64,000 bases of DNA, taken from assembly GCA_041661965.1 (NCBI GenBank), contig JBAZTH010000001.1:310001-374000 (forward strand). Reading direction: 5' to 3'. Below are positions 36,838 to 45,491 of the stretch, piece after piece. The stretch comes from Candidatus Margulisiibacteriota bacterium (lineage in GTDB: Bacteria > Margulisbacteria > WOR-1 > O2-12-FULL-45-9 > XYB2-FULL-48-7). The position numbers and the translations under genes were made by a program. Within the stretch, counting starts at the first letter, position 1, and each line of letters starts with the position of its first letter. The notes below the pieces were generated by a model. It had not been told where the DNA came from and did not search any database. It was given only the letters and a program-made list of their open reading frames with translations.

Positions 36838-38916
36838 ATGGCAAGAGAATGTCCGATCGATAAATATCGAAATATGGGTTTTGCGGCGCACATCGACGCC
36901 GGCAAAACCACGACCACGGAACGGGTGCTGTTCTACAGCGGCCGGCTCCACCGCATCGGCAACGTCGATGAGGGAAATACCGCCATGGACTGGATGGTCC
37001 AGGAAAAAGAGCGCGGGATTACCATTACCTCGGCCGCGACCACGACTTTTTGGCGCGATCACCGGATCAATATCATTGACACGCCGGGACACGTTGATTT
37101 TACCGTCGAAGTCGAACGCTCGATGCGCGTTCTGGACGGCGTCGTCGTTATTTTCTGCGCGGTCGGCGGCGTCCAGCCCCAATCGGAAACCGTTTGGCGG
37201 CAGGCGATGCGCTACAAAGTTCCCCGGATGGCTTTCGTCAACAAAATGGACCGCCTGGGCGCGGACTTTTTCCGGGTCGTCGGTCAGATCAAGGATCGTT
37301 TGCTTGTTAAACCGGTCGTGATGCAGCTCCCGGTCGGTTCTGAAGAGAACTTAAAAGGGATCGTTGATCTGGTTGAGATGGAAGCGGTCATTTATGACGA
37401 CGAGCAGGGGATGAAGTTCCACAAAGAGCCGATCCCGGCCGACCTGCAGGAAACAGCGAAAAAATACCGCGACCAGTTGGTCGAAGCGGCGGCGGAAGCC
37501 GACGACGCGACCCTGGAAAGATATCTCTCCGGGACCCCGCTGACCAAAGAAGAGATCAAAGCGGGGATCCGCAAGCTGACCGTCGATGCCGAGATCGTTC
37601 CGGTTTTCTGCGGTTCGTCGTTTAAGAACAAAGGGGTCCAGCCGCTCCTTGACGGTATCGTCGATTATCTTCCATCTCCGGCCGATAAGAAGGCGGTGGT
37701 TGGAATAAATCCCGCGAATGGCGAAGAGAGCACCCGTGACCCCAAAGACGAAGCCCCGTTCTCGGCGCTGGCTTTTAAGATCATGACCGATCCTTTTGTC
37801 GGGCGCCTGACCTTCTTCCGGGTTTATTCCGGGGTCTTGAGCACCGGCTCCTATACGTTTAACTCGTCGAAGGACCGGAAAGAGCGGATCGGCCGCTTGC
37901 TGCAGATGCACGCCAACAAGCGGGAAGAGATCGGCGAGATCCGGGCCGGAGACATCGGCGCGATCGTTGGTTTGAAAGAGACGATGACCGGCGACACGCT
38001 CTGCGACGGCGACAAACAGATCATCCTGGAATCGATCCAATTCCCGGAACCGGTTATCTTCGTGGCGATCGAACCGAAGACCTCGGCCGATCAGGAGAAG
38101 CTGGGGATGTCACTGTCGAAGCTGGCGGAAGAAGATCCGACCTTTAGGATCAAGACCGATCCCGAGACCGGCCAGACCATTATTTCCGGTATGGGCGAGC
38201 TCCACTTGGAGATCATCGTCGACCGGTTGCTGCGCGAATTCAAAGTTGAAGCCAACGTCGGTAAGCCGCAGGTCGCCTATAAAGAAACGATCCTCGGTTC
38301 GACCGAAGTCGAAGGGAAGTTCATCCGCCAGACCGGCGGCCGCGGTCAATACGGCCACGTTTGGCTGAAGATCGAGCCGCTCGAGGCCGGCAAAGGTTAT
38401 GAGTTCGTCAATAAGATCGTCGGCGGATCGATCCCTAAGGAGTACATTCCCGCGGTCGACGCCGGTATTAAGGAAGCGATGGTGACGGGGGTTTTGGCCG
38501 GTTATCCGGTGATCGACGTTCGAGTGATCCTGTTCGATGGTTCTTATCACGACGTCGACTCTTCGGAAATCGCCTTTAAGATTGCCGGTTCCATGGCCTT
38601 CAAGAGCGGGTTTATGAAGAGCAAACCGATCCTCCTTGAACCGCTCATGAAAGTTGAGGTCGTCGTTCCCGAACAGTACATGGGGGATGTGATCGGCAAC
38701 TTGAGCAGCCGCCGCGGCCATGTTGAAGAGATGAGTCCGGCCCTCGGCATGCAGACGATCAAGGCCAAAGTGCCGCTGGCGCAGATGTTCGGTTATTCGA
38801 CCGATCTGCGATCGCTGACCCAGGGACGCGGCAACTACACTATGGAATTCTCTGAATACCGCGAAGTTCCAAACAACATCGCGACTCAAATAATTGAAAA
38901 GGCACAAGGAAAGTAA
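36838..38916 (+). CDS. fusA: Elongation factor G
   Basis: The G domain has AAHIDAGKTTTTER (from residue 16), DTPGHVDF and NKMDRLGADF. Domains II-V follow, with GRGQYGHVW in domain IV and RRGHVEEM in domain V. The 692-residue length is normal. It catalyses tRNA-mRNA translocation and, with RRF, ribosome recycling. In most bacteria tuf follows; here the next gene is rpsJ after only 2 nt, so EF-Tu must be encoded elsewhere. Confidence 0.96.
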   Translation: MARECPIDKYRNMGFAAHIDAGKTTTTERVLFYSGRLHRIGNVDEGNTAMDWMVQEKERGITITSAATTTFWRDHRINIIDTPGHVDFTVEVERSMRVLDGVVVIFCAVGGVQPQSETVWRQAMRYKVPRMAFVNKMDRLGADFFRVVGQIKDRLLVKPVVMQLPVGSEENLKGIVDLVEMEAVIYDDEQGMKFHKEPIPADLQETAKKYRDQLVEAAAEADDATLERYLSGTPLTKEEIKAGIRKLTVDAEIVPVFCGSSFKNKGVQPLLDGIVDYLPSPADKKAVVGINPANGEESTRDPKDEAPFSALAFKIMTDPFVGRLTFFRVYSGVLSTGSYTFNSSKDRKERIGRLLQMHANKREEIGEIRAGDIGAIVGLKETMTGDTLCDGDKQIILESIQFPEPVIFVAIEPKTSADQEKLGMSLSKLAEEDPTFRIKTDPETGQTIISGMGELHLEIIVDRLLREFKVEANVGKPQVAYKETILGSTEVEGKFIRQTGGRGQYGHVWLKIEPLEAGKGYEFVNKIVGGSIPKEYIPAVDAGIKEAMVTGVLAGYPVIDVRVILFDGSYHDVDSSEIAFKIAGSMAFKSGFMKSKPILLEPLMKVEVVVPEQYMGDVIGNLSSRRGHVEEMSPALGMQTIKAKVPLAQMFGYSTDLRSLTQGRGNYTMEFSEYREVPNNIATQIIEKAQGK

Positions 38917-38918
38917 AG

Positions 38919-39239
38919 ATGAACAAACAGAAGAGACAAAAAATTCGAATCAAGTTAAAAGCCTACGATCATCGGGTTTTGGACAAGTCGGCCGAGAAGA
39001 TCGTTGATACGGCAAAACGCGCCGGAGCGCTGGTTTCCGGACCGATCCCGCTGCCGACCGATATTCAAAAGTGGTGCGTGCTCCGTTCGCCGCACGTCGA
39101 TAAAAAGTCGCGCGAACATTTCGAAATGCGGACCCACAAACGTTTGATCGATATCCTTGAGCCGCCGCCGCAAACGGTCGACGCGCTCATGCAACTCGAC
39201 CTGCCGGCAGGCGTCGATATCGAAATAAAAATGGATTAA
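38919..39239 (+). CDS. rpsJ: 30S ribosomal protein S10
   Basis: S10 is an assembly protein of the 30S head and, as NusE, a partner of NusB and NusG in antitermination. Motifs include IRIKLKAYDHRVLDKSAEKIV and VLRSPHVDKKSREHFEMRTHK. It is 106 residues long. Normally it opens the S10 operon with its own promoter and leader; here only 2 nt separate it from fusA. Confidence 0.95.
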   Translation: MNKQKRQKIRIKLKAYDHRVLDKSAEKIVDTAKRAGALVSGPIPLPTDIQKWCVLRSPHVDKKSREHFEMRTHKRLIDILEPPPQTVDALMQLDLPAGVDIEIKMD

Positions 39240-39251
39240 GGACAGATAGAT

Positions 39252-39791
39252 ATGTTAGGTAAAAAAATAGGCATGACCCAGGTTTATGATGAAAGCGGCA
39301 ACATGATCGGCGTGACCGTCGTCGAAGCCGGTCCGTGCGTCGTCTCCCAGGTTAAGACCGTGGCCAAAGAAGGTTACGACGCGATTCAGATCACGTTCGG
39401 CAAGAAAAAATGCGAGATCAGGGTCGACAATCCGGCTGATTTCAAAGTTGGCCAGGAAATGAAGGCTGACGCTTTCAAGTCGGGCGACATGATCGAAGTT
39501 TCCGGCACTACCGTCGGCAAGGGCTTTGCCGGACGCATTAAGCGCTGGCATCAACACCGCGGGCCGATGTCCCACGGTTCCAAGTTTCACCGCATCCCCG
39601 GTTCCATCGGTTCCGGTACCACTCCGGGCCGCGTCTGGAAGGGGAAGCAAATGCCCGGCCGGATGGGTAACTGCCAAGCGACGAACAAAGGTTTGACCGT
39701 GATCCAAGTCATCCCGGAAAAGAACCTGATCCTGCTCAAAGGATCGGTCCCGGGCAAACGCGGAAATACAGTTTTTATAAGGAAGGCATAA
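39252..39791 (+). CDS. rplC: 50S ribosomal protein L3
   Basis: The protein has the L3 opening MLGKKIGMTQVYDESG and the peptidyl-transferase loop GPMSHGSKFHRIPGSIG with GRMGNCQATNKGL. At 179 residues it is shorter than the common 205-215; the shortening is in the middle of the globular domain. It is 12 nt after rpsJ and 1 nt before rplD. Confidence 0.93.
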   Translation: MLGKKIGMTQVYDESGNMIGVTVVEAGPCVVSQVKTVAKEGYDAIQITFGKKKCEIRVDNPADFKVGQEMKADAFKSGDMIEVSGTTVGKGFAGRIKRWHQHRGPMSHGSKFHRIPGSIGSGTTPGRVWKGKQMPGRMGNCQATNKGLTVIQVIPEKNLILLKGSVPGKRGNTVFIRKA

Positions 39792-39792
39792 C

Positions 39793-40362
39793 GTGGAAAA
39801 GAGCAAGATATTCAACGAGAAAAAAAATATGGCGGTCGTGCACGAGACTGTGCGCTGGCTGCAAGCCTCGGCTCGCCGCGGGACCCATTCGGCCAAAACC
39901 CGCAGTGAAGTCCGCGGCGGCGGCATCAAGCCGTGGAAGCAAAAAGGGACCGGCCGGGCCCGTGCCGGCAGTACCCGTTCACCTTTGTGGCGCCATGGTG
40001 GGGTTATTTTCCCCCCGAAGCCGAGGGATTATTCATATCCTCTGCCGAAGAAAGTCCGTAGCCTGGCTCTTCGGGTTGCGCTTTCCGAATTCAACCGGGC
40101 CGATAAATTGAAAGTTATCGACGGGTATAAGTTGGCCGCGCCGAAGACCAAAGAAGGGGTGAAGTTCCTCAAGGAACTCGGCGTCAGCGGCAAGGTCACT
40201 TTGATCTACGCTGAAAAGGACGATTTCGAAAAAGGCCTGCGCAACATTGCCGGGGTGACGATGGCTAAAGCGATCGAAGTCACGGTGATAGATTTGCTGA
40301 AATCCAAGTGGCTGGTTGTCGATAAGAAATCCGTGCAGGTATTAGAGGAGAGATTAAGTTAA
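39793..40362 (+). CDS. rplD: 50S ribosomal protein L4
   Basis: The start is GTG 39793. The extended loop that lines the exit tunnel is clear (GGGIKPWKQKGTGRARAGS and SPLWRHGGVIFPPKPRDYSY). At 189 residues it lacks about 15 residues at the N-terminus that form the first strand in other L4 proteins; no upstream start could restore them because rplC ends 1 nt before. In E. coli L4 represses the S10 operon; no target leader is visible here. Confidence 0.92.
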   Translation: MEKSKIFNEKKNMAVVHETVRWLQASARRGTHSAKTRSEVRGGGIKPWKQKGTGRARAGSTRSPLWRHGGVIFPPKPRDYSYPLPKKVRSLALRVALSEFNRADKLKVIDGYKLAAPKTKEGVKFLKELGVSGKVTLIYAEKDDFEKGLRNIAGVTMAKAIEVTVIDLLKSKWLVVDKKSVQVLEERLS

Positions 40363-40363
40363 A

Positions 40364-40645
40364 ATGGAAGTTGAAAACGTAATTTTAGGCGTCGTCGTGA
40401 CCGAAAAATCGCTGGGCAACCGTCCGCAGGGCGGTTACTCGTTCCGCGTCCATCTGGACGCGACAAAAATCATGGTCAAGCAGGCGGTCGAAAAGCTGTT
40501 CAAGGTGAAGGTCAAGTCGGTCAACATGCTCAATGTCCGGGGGAAACGCCGGGTCATTGGCAAAACTGCCGGCGAAACTTCCCGCTGGAAAAAGGCTTAC
40601 GTCGCTTTGCGAGCCGGACAAACAATAAAGGAGCTAGAGGCGTAA
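40364..40645 (+). CDS. rplW: 50S ribosomal protein L23
   Basis: L23 surrounds the tunnel exit and docks trigger factor and SRP. The 93-residue product has VVTEKSLGNRPQGGYSFRVH, VEKLFKVKVKSVNMLNVRGK and RWKKAYVALRAGQTI. One nucleotide separates it from each neighbour (rplD, rplB). Confidence 0.94.
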   Translation: MEVENVILGVVVTEKSLGNRPQGGYSFRVHLDATKIMVKQAVEKLFKVKVKSVNMLNVRGKRRVIGKTAGETSRWKKAYVALRAGQTIKELEA

Positions 40646-40646
40646 C

Positions 40647-41477
40647 ATGGGTTTGAAGAGAAATAGACCAACAAGTCCGGGCACAAGGTTTAGGATTGCC
40701 GACGACTACTCCGATATTACAAAAAATTATCCGGAGAAGAGTTTGCTGGCCGGCAAAAAACAGAAGTCGGGCCGCGATTGGCGCGGTTTTGTTTCGATGC
40801 GCCATCGGGGCGGCGGGAACAAAAAGCATTATCGGATCATCGATTTTGTCCGGAACAAGGACAATGTCGCGGCCAAGGTCGTGGCGATCGAATACGATCC
40901 GAACCGGAACTGCCGCATCGCGCTGATCGAATATACCGACAACGTCAGAAATTATATTCTGGCGCCGCTCGGGGTTGGGGTCGGCGACGCGATTATGTCC
41001 GGGGTCGAAGCCGATATCAAGCCGGGGAATGCTTTGCCTCTGTCGGCGATTCCGGTCGGGACCACCGTCCATAATGTTGAGATCGATCCGGGCCGCGGCG
41101 GCAAACTGGCCCGCTCCGCCGGCGCCGGATTATCGCTGTTGGCAAAAGAAGGAAATTATGCTATTGTAAAGATGCCATCCGGCGAGCAGCGGATGATCCT
41201 GATTACCTGCCGGGCCACGGTCGGGCAGGTCGGGAACCTTGATCACAAAAATCTCATTATGGGTAAGGCCGGTAAGAAACGGCATCTTGGTCGTCGTCCG
41301 GAAGTCCGCGGTGTCGTGATGAATCCTTGTGATCATCCCCACGGCGGCGGTGAGGGTAAGTCTGGCATCGGGAGAGAACATCCTGTTACCCCTTGGGGCA
41401 AACCTACTTTGGGTAAGAAGACAAGAAAACCTCGTCTGCGCAGCAATCGCTTTATTTTGTCTAGGAGGAAAAAGTAG
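40647..41477 (+). CDS. rplB: 50S ribosomal protein L2
   Basis: The protein is 276 residues long, the family norm. It contains RGFVSMRHRGGGNKKHYRIID and the strongly conserved MNPCDHPHGGGEG loop, whose histidine lies near the peptidyl-transferase centre (Cys replaces the more common Val before DHPHGGG). The Arg/Lys-rich C-terminal tail (KTRKPRLRSNRFILSRRKK) is typical. Confidence 0.96.
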   Translation: MGLKRNRPTSPGTRFRIADDYSDITKNYPEKSLLAGKKQKSGRDWRGFVSMRHRGGGNKKHYRIIDFVRNKDNVAAKVVAIEYDPNRNCRIALIEYTDNVRNYILAPLGVGVGDAIMSGVEADIKPGNALPLSAIPVGTTVHNVEIDPGRGGKLARSAGAGLSLLAKEGNYAIVKMPSGEQRMILITCRATVGQVGNLDHKNLIMGKAGKKRHLGRRPEVRGVVMNPCDHPHGGGEGKSGIGREHPVTPWGKPTLGKKTRKPRLRSNRFILSRRKK

Positions 41478-41479
41478 AC

Positions 41480-41764
41480 ATGGCACGTTCTTTGCATAAA
41501 GGGCCGTTCGTTGAAGAGAAGCTGCTCCGAAAAGTGCAGAAAGCTCAAGCGACTAACGACAAAAAAGTTATTAAAACCTGGTCCCGCAGTTCAACGGTCA
41601 TTCCCGACATGGTCGGCCTGACCCTGGCGGTCCATAACGGGAACAAGCATATTCCGATCTATATAACCGAAAATTATGTCGGCCACAAGCTCGGGGAATT
41701 TGCCCAGACCAGATCTTTCCGCGGCCACAGTTCGCCGGCGGATAAAGGGACGGCGCCAGCCTAA
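41480..41764 (+). CDS. rpsS: 30S ribosomal protein S19
   Basis: S19 forms a pair with S13 in the 30S head. It starts MARSLHKGPFVEEKLLRKVQ and has TWSRSSTVIPDMVGLTLAVHNG and VGHKLGEFAQTRSFRGH, all standard. It is 94 residues long. The stop overlaps the rplV start by one base. Confidence 0.95.
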   Translation: MARSLHKGPFVEEKLLRKVQKAQATNDKKVIKTWSRSSTVIPDMVGLTLAVHNGNKHIPIYITENYVGHKLGEFAQTRSFRGHSSPADKGTAPA

Positions 41765-42102
41765 TGGTTAACGTAAAAGCAAAATCAAAATGGGTGCGCA
41801 GTTCCCCCCGCAAGATCATGCGGGTGATGAATGAAGTTCGCGGCAAGTCGGTGGCCGAAGCGTTGGCTCTCCTCAAGTTCATGCCGCAGAAAGCGGCCCG
41901 GATCATTGAGAAGACCATGAAGTCGGCGATCGCTAACGCCACGAATAACTATAAATTGAACGAAGCGAAGTTGGTGCTCGGAGAAGTGTTCGTGACCAAA
42001 GGCTTCGTGATGAAGCGGTTCCAACCGCGCGCTCGGGGCCGGGCTTTTCCGATCAAGAAACGCACCAGCCACGTGACAGTATCAGTACAGGAGGCAAAGT
42101 AA
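41764..42102 (+). CDS. rplV: 50S ribosomal protein L22
   Basis: The 112-residue protein has VRSSPRKIMRVMNEVRGKSV near the N-terminus and the beta-hairpin that reaches into the exit tunnel (FQPRARGRAFPIKKRTSHVTV). It overlaps rpsC by one base. Confidence 0.95.
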   Translation: MVNVKAKSKWVRSSPRKIMRVMNEVRGKSVAEALALLKFMPQKAARIIEKTMKSAIANATNNYKLNEAKLVLGEVFVTKGFVMKRFQPRARGRAFPIKKRTSHVTVSVQEAK

Positions 42103-42779
42103 TGGGTCAAAAGGTCCACCCAAAAGGTTTAAGGCTCGGAATTATTGAAGAATGGGATAGTTATTGGTATGCCGACGACCAGAACTTCAAGAAATTATTG
42201 CAAGAAGACGTGGAGCTGCGCAGTTATCTGAAGAACACGCTTTATAAAGCGGGGGTTTCCAGGATCAAGATCAGCCGTAAAGCGAATCAGATCGAAGTTG
42301 ATCTTAATACTGCCAAGCCTGGTTTGATCATCGGTAAAGGCGGCAAAGAGGTCGCGGCCCTGCGCGAACAGTTGATCAAGAAACTTGGCAAGACGGTCCA
42401 GCTCAATATTCATGAAGAACCGAATCCTGATTCCTGCGCCATTCTGATGGCGGAGAATATCGCCCAACAGTTAGAGAAGCGCATTTCTTTCCGCCGGGCG
42501 ATGAAGCAAGGTGTTTCCCGCTCCCTGCGCGCCGGCTCCAAAGGGATCAAGATCATGTGCGGCGGCCGCTTGGACGGCGCCGAAATCGCCCGCAGCGAAT
42601 GGTACCGGAGCGGCCGGGTGCCGCTGCAGACCTTGCGCGCCAGGATCGATTATGGCTTTGCCGAAGCGATGACCCTTTACGGGAAGATCGGCATAAAAGT
42701 TTGGATCTACAAGGGCGAAGTCTTGCCTGAAGTAAAGGAGACGAAGAGTGGCACTAATACCATCGAAAACAAAGTTTAG
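42102..42779 (+). CDS. rpsC: 30S ribosomal protein S3
   Basis: S3 sits at the mRNA entry of the 30S and has helicase activity there. It starts MGQKVHPKGLRLGIIEEWDS, and the KH domain includes GLIIGKGGKEVAALR (near residues 74-88). The C-terminal domain has GIKIMCGGRLDGAEIARSEW. It is 225 residues long. The end overlaps the rplP start by 32 nt, the longest overlap in the cluster. Confidence 0.95.
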   Translation: MGQKVHPKGLRLGIIEEWDSYWYADDQNFKKLLQEDVELRSYLKNTLYKAGVSRIKISRKANQIEVDLNTAKPGLIIGKGGKEVAALREQLIKKLGKTVQLNIHEEPNPDSCAILMAENIAQQLEKRISFRRAMKQGVSRSLRAGSKGIKIMCGGRLDGAEIARSEWYRSGRVPLQTLRARIDYGFAEAMTLYGKIGIKVWIYKGEVLPEVKETKSGTNTIENKV

Positions 42780-43158
42780 GAAGCACCAGCGCCGCCGGCT
42801 CAACGGCGAGGCTTCCCGGGGGAATACTCTCCACTTCGGTGAGTTTGGCTTGCAGTCGGAAGAATGCGTTTATCTGACGACCAATCAGATCGAATCGGCC
42901 AGAAAAGCGATGACCCATTTTTTTAAACGCGGCGGCAAGATCTGGCTCCGGGTCTGCGCCGACAAGGTCGTGACGGCGAAGCCGGCCGAGACCCGCATGG
43001 GGAGCGGTAAAGGGGCGCCGGCCAAGTTTGTCGTTCCGATTAAGCGCGGTCATATCATATTCGAGATCGCCGGCGTCAGCCTGGAAGACGCCCAGCGGGC
43101 TTTCGAACTGGCCAGTTATAAATTACCGATGGCGGTCCGGCTGGTGGTGAAACAATGA
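42748..43158 (+). CDS. rplP: 50S ribosomal protein L16
   Basis: A GTG start (42748) preceded by AAAGGAG gives the family-like opening SKTKFRKHQRRRLNGEASRGN; no later start would keep it, so the 32-nt overlap with rpsC is accepted. Later motifs are KIWLRVCADKVVTAKPAETRMG and GKGAPAKFVVPIKRG. It is 136 residues long. L16 contacts the A-site tRNA elbow. Confidence 0.93.
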   Translation: MALIPSKTKFRKHQRRRLNGEASRGNTLHFGEFGLQSEECVYLTTNQIESARKAMTHFFKRGGKIWLRVCADKVVTAKPAETRMGSGKGAPAKFVVPIKRGHIIFEIAGVSLEDAQRAFELASYKLPMAVRLVVKQ

Positions 43159-43373
43159 AGATCAGCGAATTAAGAGAATTATCGGTCGGCGAATTAACTA
43201 AAAAAGCGTCGGAGCTTAGAAAAGAACTTTTTACGCTCCGGATCCAAAAATCCGGACAGCAGGTCAAGAACCCTCTGAAACAGCGGGAGCTGCGCCGGGG
43301 GATCGCCAGAGTTTTGACGATCGTTAACGAAAAGGCGGCTAAAAAGCCGGTTCCTGCCAAGGAGGGCAAATAG
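43155..43373 (+). CDS. rpmC: 50S ribosomal protein L29
   Basis: A two-helix, 72-residue protein with ELRELSVGELTKKASELRKEL and NPLKQRELRRGIARVLTIVNE, both diagnostic of L29. It sits at the tunnel exit next to L23. It overlaps rplP by 4 nt and rpsQ by 1 nt. Confidence 0.93.
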   Translation: MKISELRELSVGELTKKASELRKELFTLRIQKSGQQVKNPLKQRELRRGIARVLTIVNEKAAKKPVPAKEGK

Positions 43374-43633
43374 TGGAAAGAGGTAATCCAAAAGTCAGAC
43401 AGGGTGTGGTAGTCAGCGATAAGATGCAGAAAACCATCGTTGTTAGAGTCGAGAGGGTTTTTCGGCACCCGAAATATCATAAGGTGGTCCGGATGGCGAA
43501 GAAATTCAAAGCTCATGACGAGCAGAACCAGTACAAGATCGGGGACTTAGTCGAGATCATGGAGACGAAACCGATCTCGAAAGACAAACATTGGCGCGTA
43601 GTGAGGAGGGTTAACGTTGATTCAGCCGCGTAG
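43373..43633 (+). CDS. rpsQ: 30S ribosomal protein S17
   Basis: The start is GTG 43373, overlapping the rpmC stop. The OB-fold protein has RQGVVVSDKMQKTIVVRVER, HPKYHKVVRMAKKFKAHDE and IGDLVEIMETKPISKDKHWR. It is 86 residues long. The 3' end overlaps rplN by 17 nt. Confidence 0.94.
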   Translation: MERGNPKVRQGVVVSDKMQKTIVVRVERVFRHPKYHKVVRMAKKFKAHDEQNQYKIGDLVEIMETKPISKDKHWRVVRRVNVDSAA

Positions 43634-43985
43634 TATCTTAAAAGTTGCCGATAATAGTGGCGCTCGGACCCTGATGGTCATTCGCTGCCTCGGCGGGTCG
43701 AACCGCAAGTTTTCCGGGGTGGGCGATATGATCGTTGGCGTGGTCAAAGAAGTAATGCCGAACATGACCGTTAAAGACGGCGAAGTTGTTTTCGCGGTGG
43801 TTGTTCGGACCAAAAAGAAGCTCCGTCGGAGCGACGGTTCCTACGTTTGTTTCGACGATAACGCGGTCGTGATTGTCGCCAAAGACAAGAACCCGCGCGG
43901 GACCCGCGTTTTCGGGCCGATTGCCCGGGAATTGCGCGAACAAGATTACATGAAGATTATTTCACTGGCCCCGGAAGTAGTGTAA
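43617..43985 (+). CDS. rplN: 50S ribosomal protein L14
   Basis: The start is TTG 43617, chosen because GAGGAGG lies just before it and because IQPRSILKVADNSGARTLMV is the standard L14 opening. The protein has 122 residues, the family norm, and ends REQDYMKIISLAPEVV. L14 contacts the 30S subunit and the silencing factor RsfS. Confidence 0.94.
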   Translation: MIQPRSILKVADNSGARTLMVIRCLGGSNRKFSGVGDMIVGVVKEVMPNMTVKDGEVVFAVVVRTKKKLRRSDGSYVCFDDNAVVIVAKDKNPRGTRVFGPIARELREQDYMKIISLAPEVV

Positions 43986-44000
43986 AAGGTAGAAGGAAAA

Positions 44001-44324
44001 ATGGAAAATACAACAAGAATTAAAAAAGGCGACACGGTGCTGATGCTTTCCGGCAAAAACAAAGGGAAGAAAGGGAAAGTTGTCAAAGTCAATCCGGAAA
44101 AAGGGACCTTGATCGCTGAAGGGATCAACGTTGCCAAGCGCCACCAGAAGCCGATGAACAAGATGCCGGGCGGTATTATTGACAAGGCCCTGCCGTTCCT
44201 GGCTTCGAAGGCGATCCTTGTTTGTCCGCGCTGCGGCAAGCCGACCCGCGTCGGCATTACAAAAGTCGAAGGAAAAAATCGGCGCACTTGCAAAAAGTGC
44301 AAAGAAATAATGGATAAGGTATAA
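44001..44324 (+). CDS. rplX: 50S ribosomal protein L24
   Basis: The KOW motif is near the N-terminus (IKKGDTVLMLSGKNKGKKGK). The C-terminal half has VCPRCGKPTRVG and TCKKC, a four-cysteine zinc site found in many but not all L24 proteins. It is 107 residues long. L24 starts 50S assembly. Confidence 0.94.
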   Translation: MENTTRIKKGDTVLMLSGKNKGKKGKVVKVNPEKGTLIAEGINVAKRHQKPMNKMPGGIIDKALPFLASKAILVCPRCGKPTRVGITKVEGKNRRTCKKCKEIMDKV

Positions 44325-44326
44325 CC

Positions 44327-44875
44327 ATGAAAGATCTACGACAGGATTATCATAAAATTATCGTCAAAAAGCTGCAGGATAAGCATAACTACAAGAACGC
44401 GATGTCGGTTCCGCGACTGGAAAAGCTGGTGATCAACCGGGGGGTCGGCGAGGCGAGGGAAAATCCCAAAGCGATCGAGGTTTCCGCGGCCGAACTGGCC
44501 GGCATTGTCGGGCAGAAGCCGCTGGTGATCAATAGTAAAAAAGCGATCGCCAACTTTAAGCTCAAAGGGAACACCCCGATCGGCTTGAAGGTCACCCTCC
44601 GCGGGAAGCGGATGTGGCAATTCGTCAATAAATTGATCGGTATTTGTTTGCCGAAGATCCGCGACTTCAGAGGGGTCAATCCCAAGTCGTTCGATGGTCG
44701 GGGGAATTACTCCATGGGGATCAAAGAACAGTTGATCTTCCCGGAAGTCGATTACAACAAGGTTGACGCGGTTAGAGGGATGGACATCACGTTCGTGACC
44801 TCGGCCCGGACCGACGCCGAAGCCAGAGATCTTTTGGAGGCGCTCGGCATCCCGTTCCGGACCCACGATGTATAA
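44327..44875 (+). CDS. rplE: 50S ribosomal protein L5
   Basis: L5 binds 5S rRNA in the central protuberance. The protein has 182 residues with YKNAMSVPRLEKLVINRGVGEA, NFKLKGNTPIGLKVTLRG and RDFRGVNPKSFDGRGNYSMG. It lies 2 nt after rplX. Confidence 0.95.
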   Translation: MKDLRQDYHKIIVKKLQDKHNYKNAMSVPRLEKLVINRGVGEARENPKAIEVSAAELAGIVGQKPLVINSKKAIANFKLKGNTPIGLKVTLRGKRMWQFVNKLIGICLPKIRDFRGVNPKSFDGRGNYSMGIKEQLIFPEVDYNKVDAVRGMDITFVTSARTDAEARDLLEALGIPFRTHDV

Positions 44876-44887
44876 GAGGAGAAAATG

Positions 44888-45073
44888 ATGGCGAAAAAGT
44901 GTTGGTTGGAAAAATTAAAACGTGAGCCGAAGTTTTCGACCCGGCTGGTCCACCGCTGTTTTGTCTGCGGCCGCCGGCGCGCTTATATTAGAAAATTCGG
45001 GCTTTGTCGTCTTTGCTTTCGGAAGATGGCGCACCAAGGTCAAATCCCAGGCGTGGTCAAATCCAGCTGGTAA
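44888..45073 (+). CDS. rpsZ: 30S ribosomal protein S14, zinc (type Z) form
   Basis: The 61-residue short form has Cys24, Cys27, Cys40 and Cys43 in CFVC and CRLC, the zinc ligands of type Z S14. Of two adjacent ATGs (44885, 44888) the second gives the usual MAKKCW start; GAGGAG precedes both. Several other proteins of this cluster (S4, L24, L36) are also in their zinc form. Confidence 0.94.
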   Translation: MAKKCWLEKLKREPKFSTRLVHRCFVCGRRRAYIRKFGLCRLCFRKMAHQGQIPGVVKSSW

Positions 45074-45091
45074 ATTTAAGGAGATAGAAGA

Positions 45092-45481
45092 ATGGATCCA
45101 ATAGCAGATTTGTTGGTTAGAGTAAACAACGCGATCAAGGTCAGAAAGGATACGGTTGATATTCCTCATTCCAAAATGAAGGAAGGGATCCTCAAGATCC
45201 TGCTGGAAGAAGGGTTTATCGGCAAGTTCGACGTCATCGCCCGCATGAACAAGAAAGTTTTACGGGTCGCTCTTAAGTATAACGATAATCGCCGCAGCGT
45301 GATCGTCGGCGTCAAACGGGTCAGCACCCCCGGCCGCCGGGTTTACGTTGGCAGCAAGGCGATCCCGCGCATTCAGGCCGGTTTCGGTTTAGCGATAATT
45401 TCTACGCCAAAGGGGCTAATGACCGACGACGCTGCCCGCAAGCAGAAGATCGGCGGCGAGATGCTCTGTTACGTGTGGTAG
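45092..45481 (+). CDS. rpsH: 30S ribosomal protein S8
   Basis: S8 binds the central domain of 16S rRNA and is a translational repressor of the spc operon in E. coli. It starts MDPIADLLVRVNNAIKVRKD and has the C-terminal STPKGLMTDDAARKQKIGGE block. It is 129 residues long. AAGGAG precedes the ATG. Confidence 0.95.
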   Translation: MDPIADLLVRVNNAIKVRKDTVDIPHSKMKEGILKILLEEGFIGKFDVIARMNKKVLRVALKYNDNRRSVIVGVKRVSTPGRRVYVGSKAIPRIQAGFGLAIISTPKGLMTDDAARKQKIGGEMLCYVW

Positions 45482-45491
45482 GGAGAAGAAA

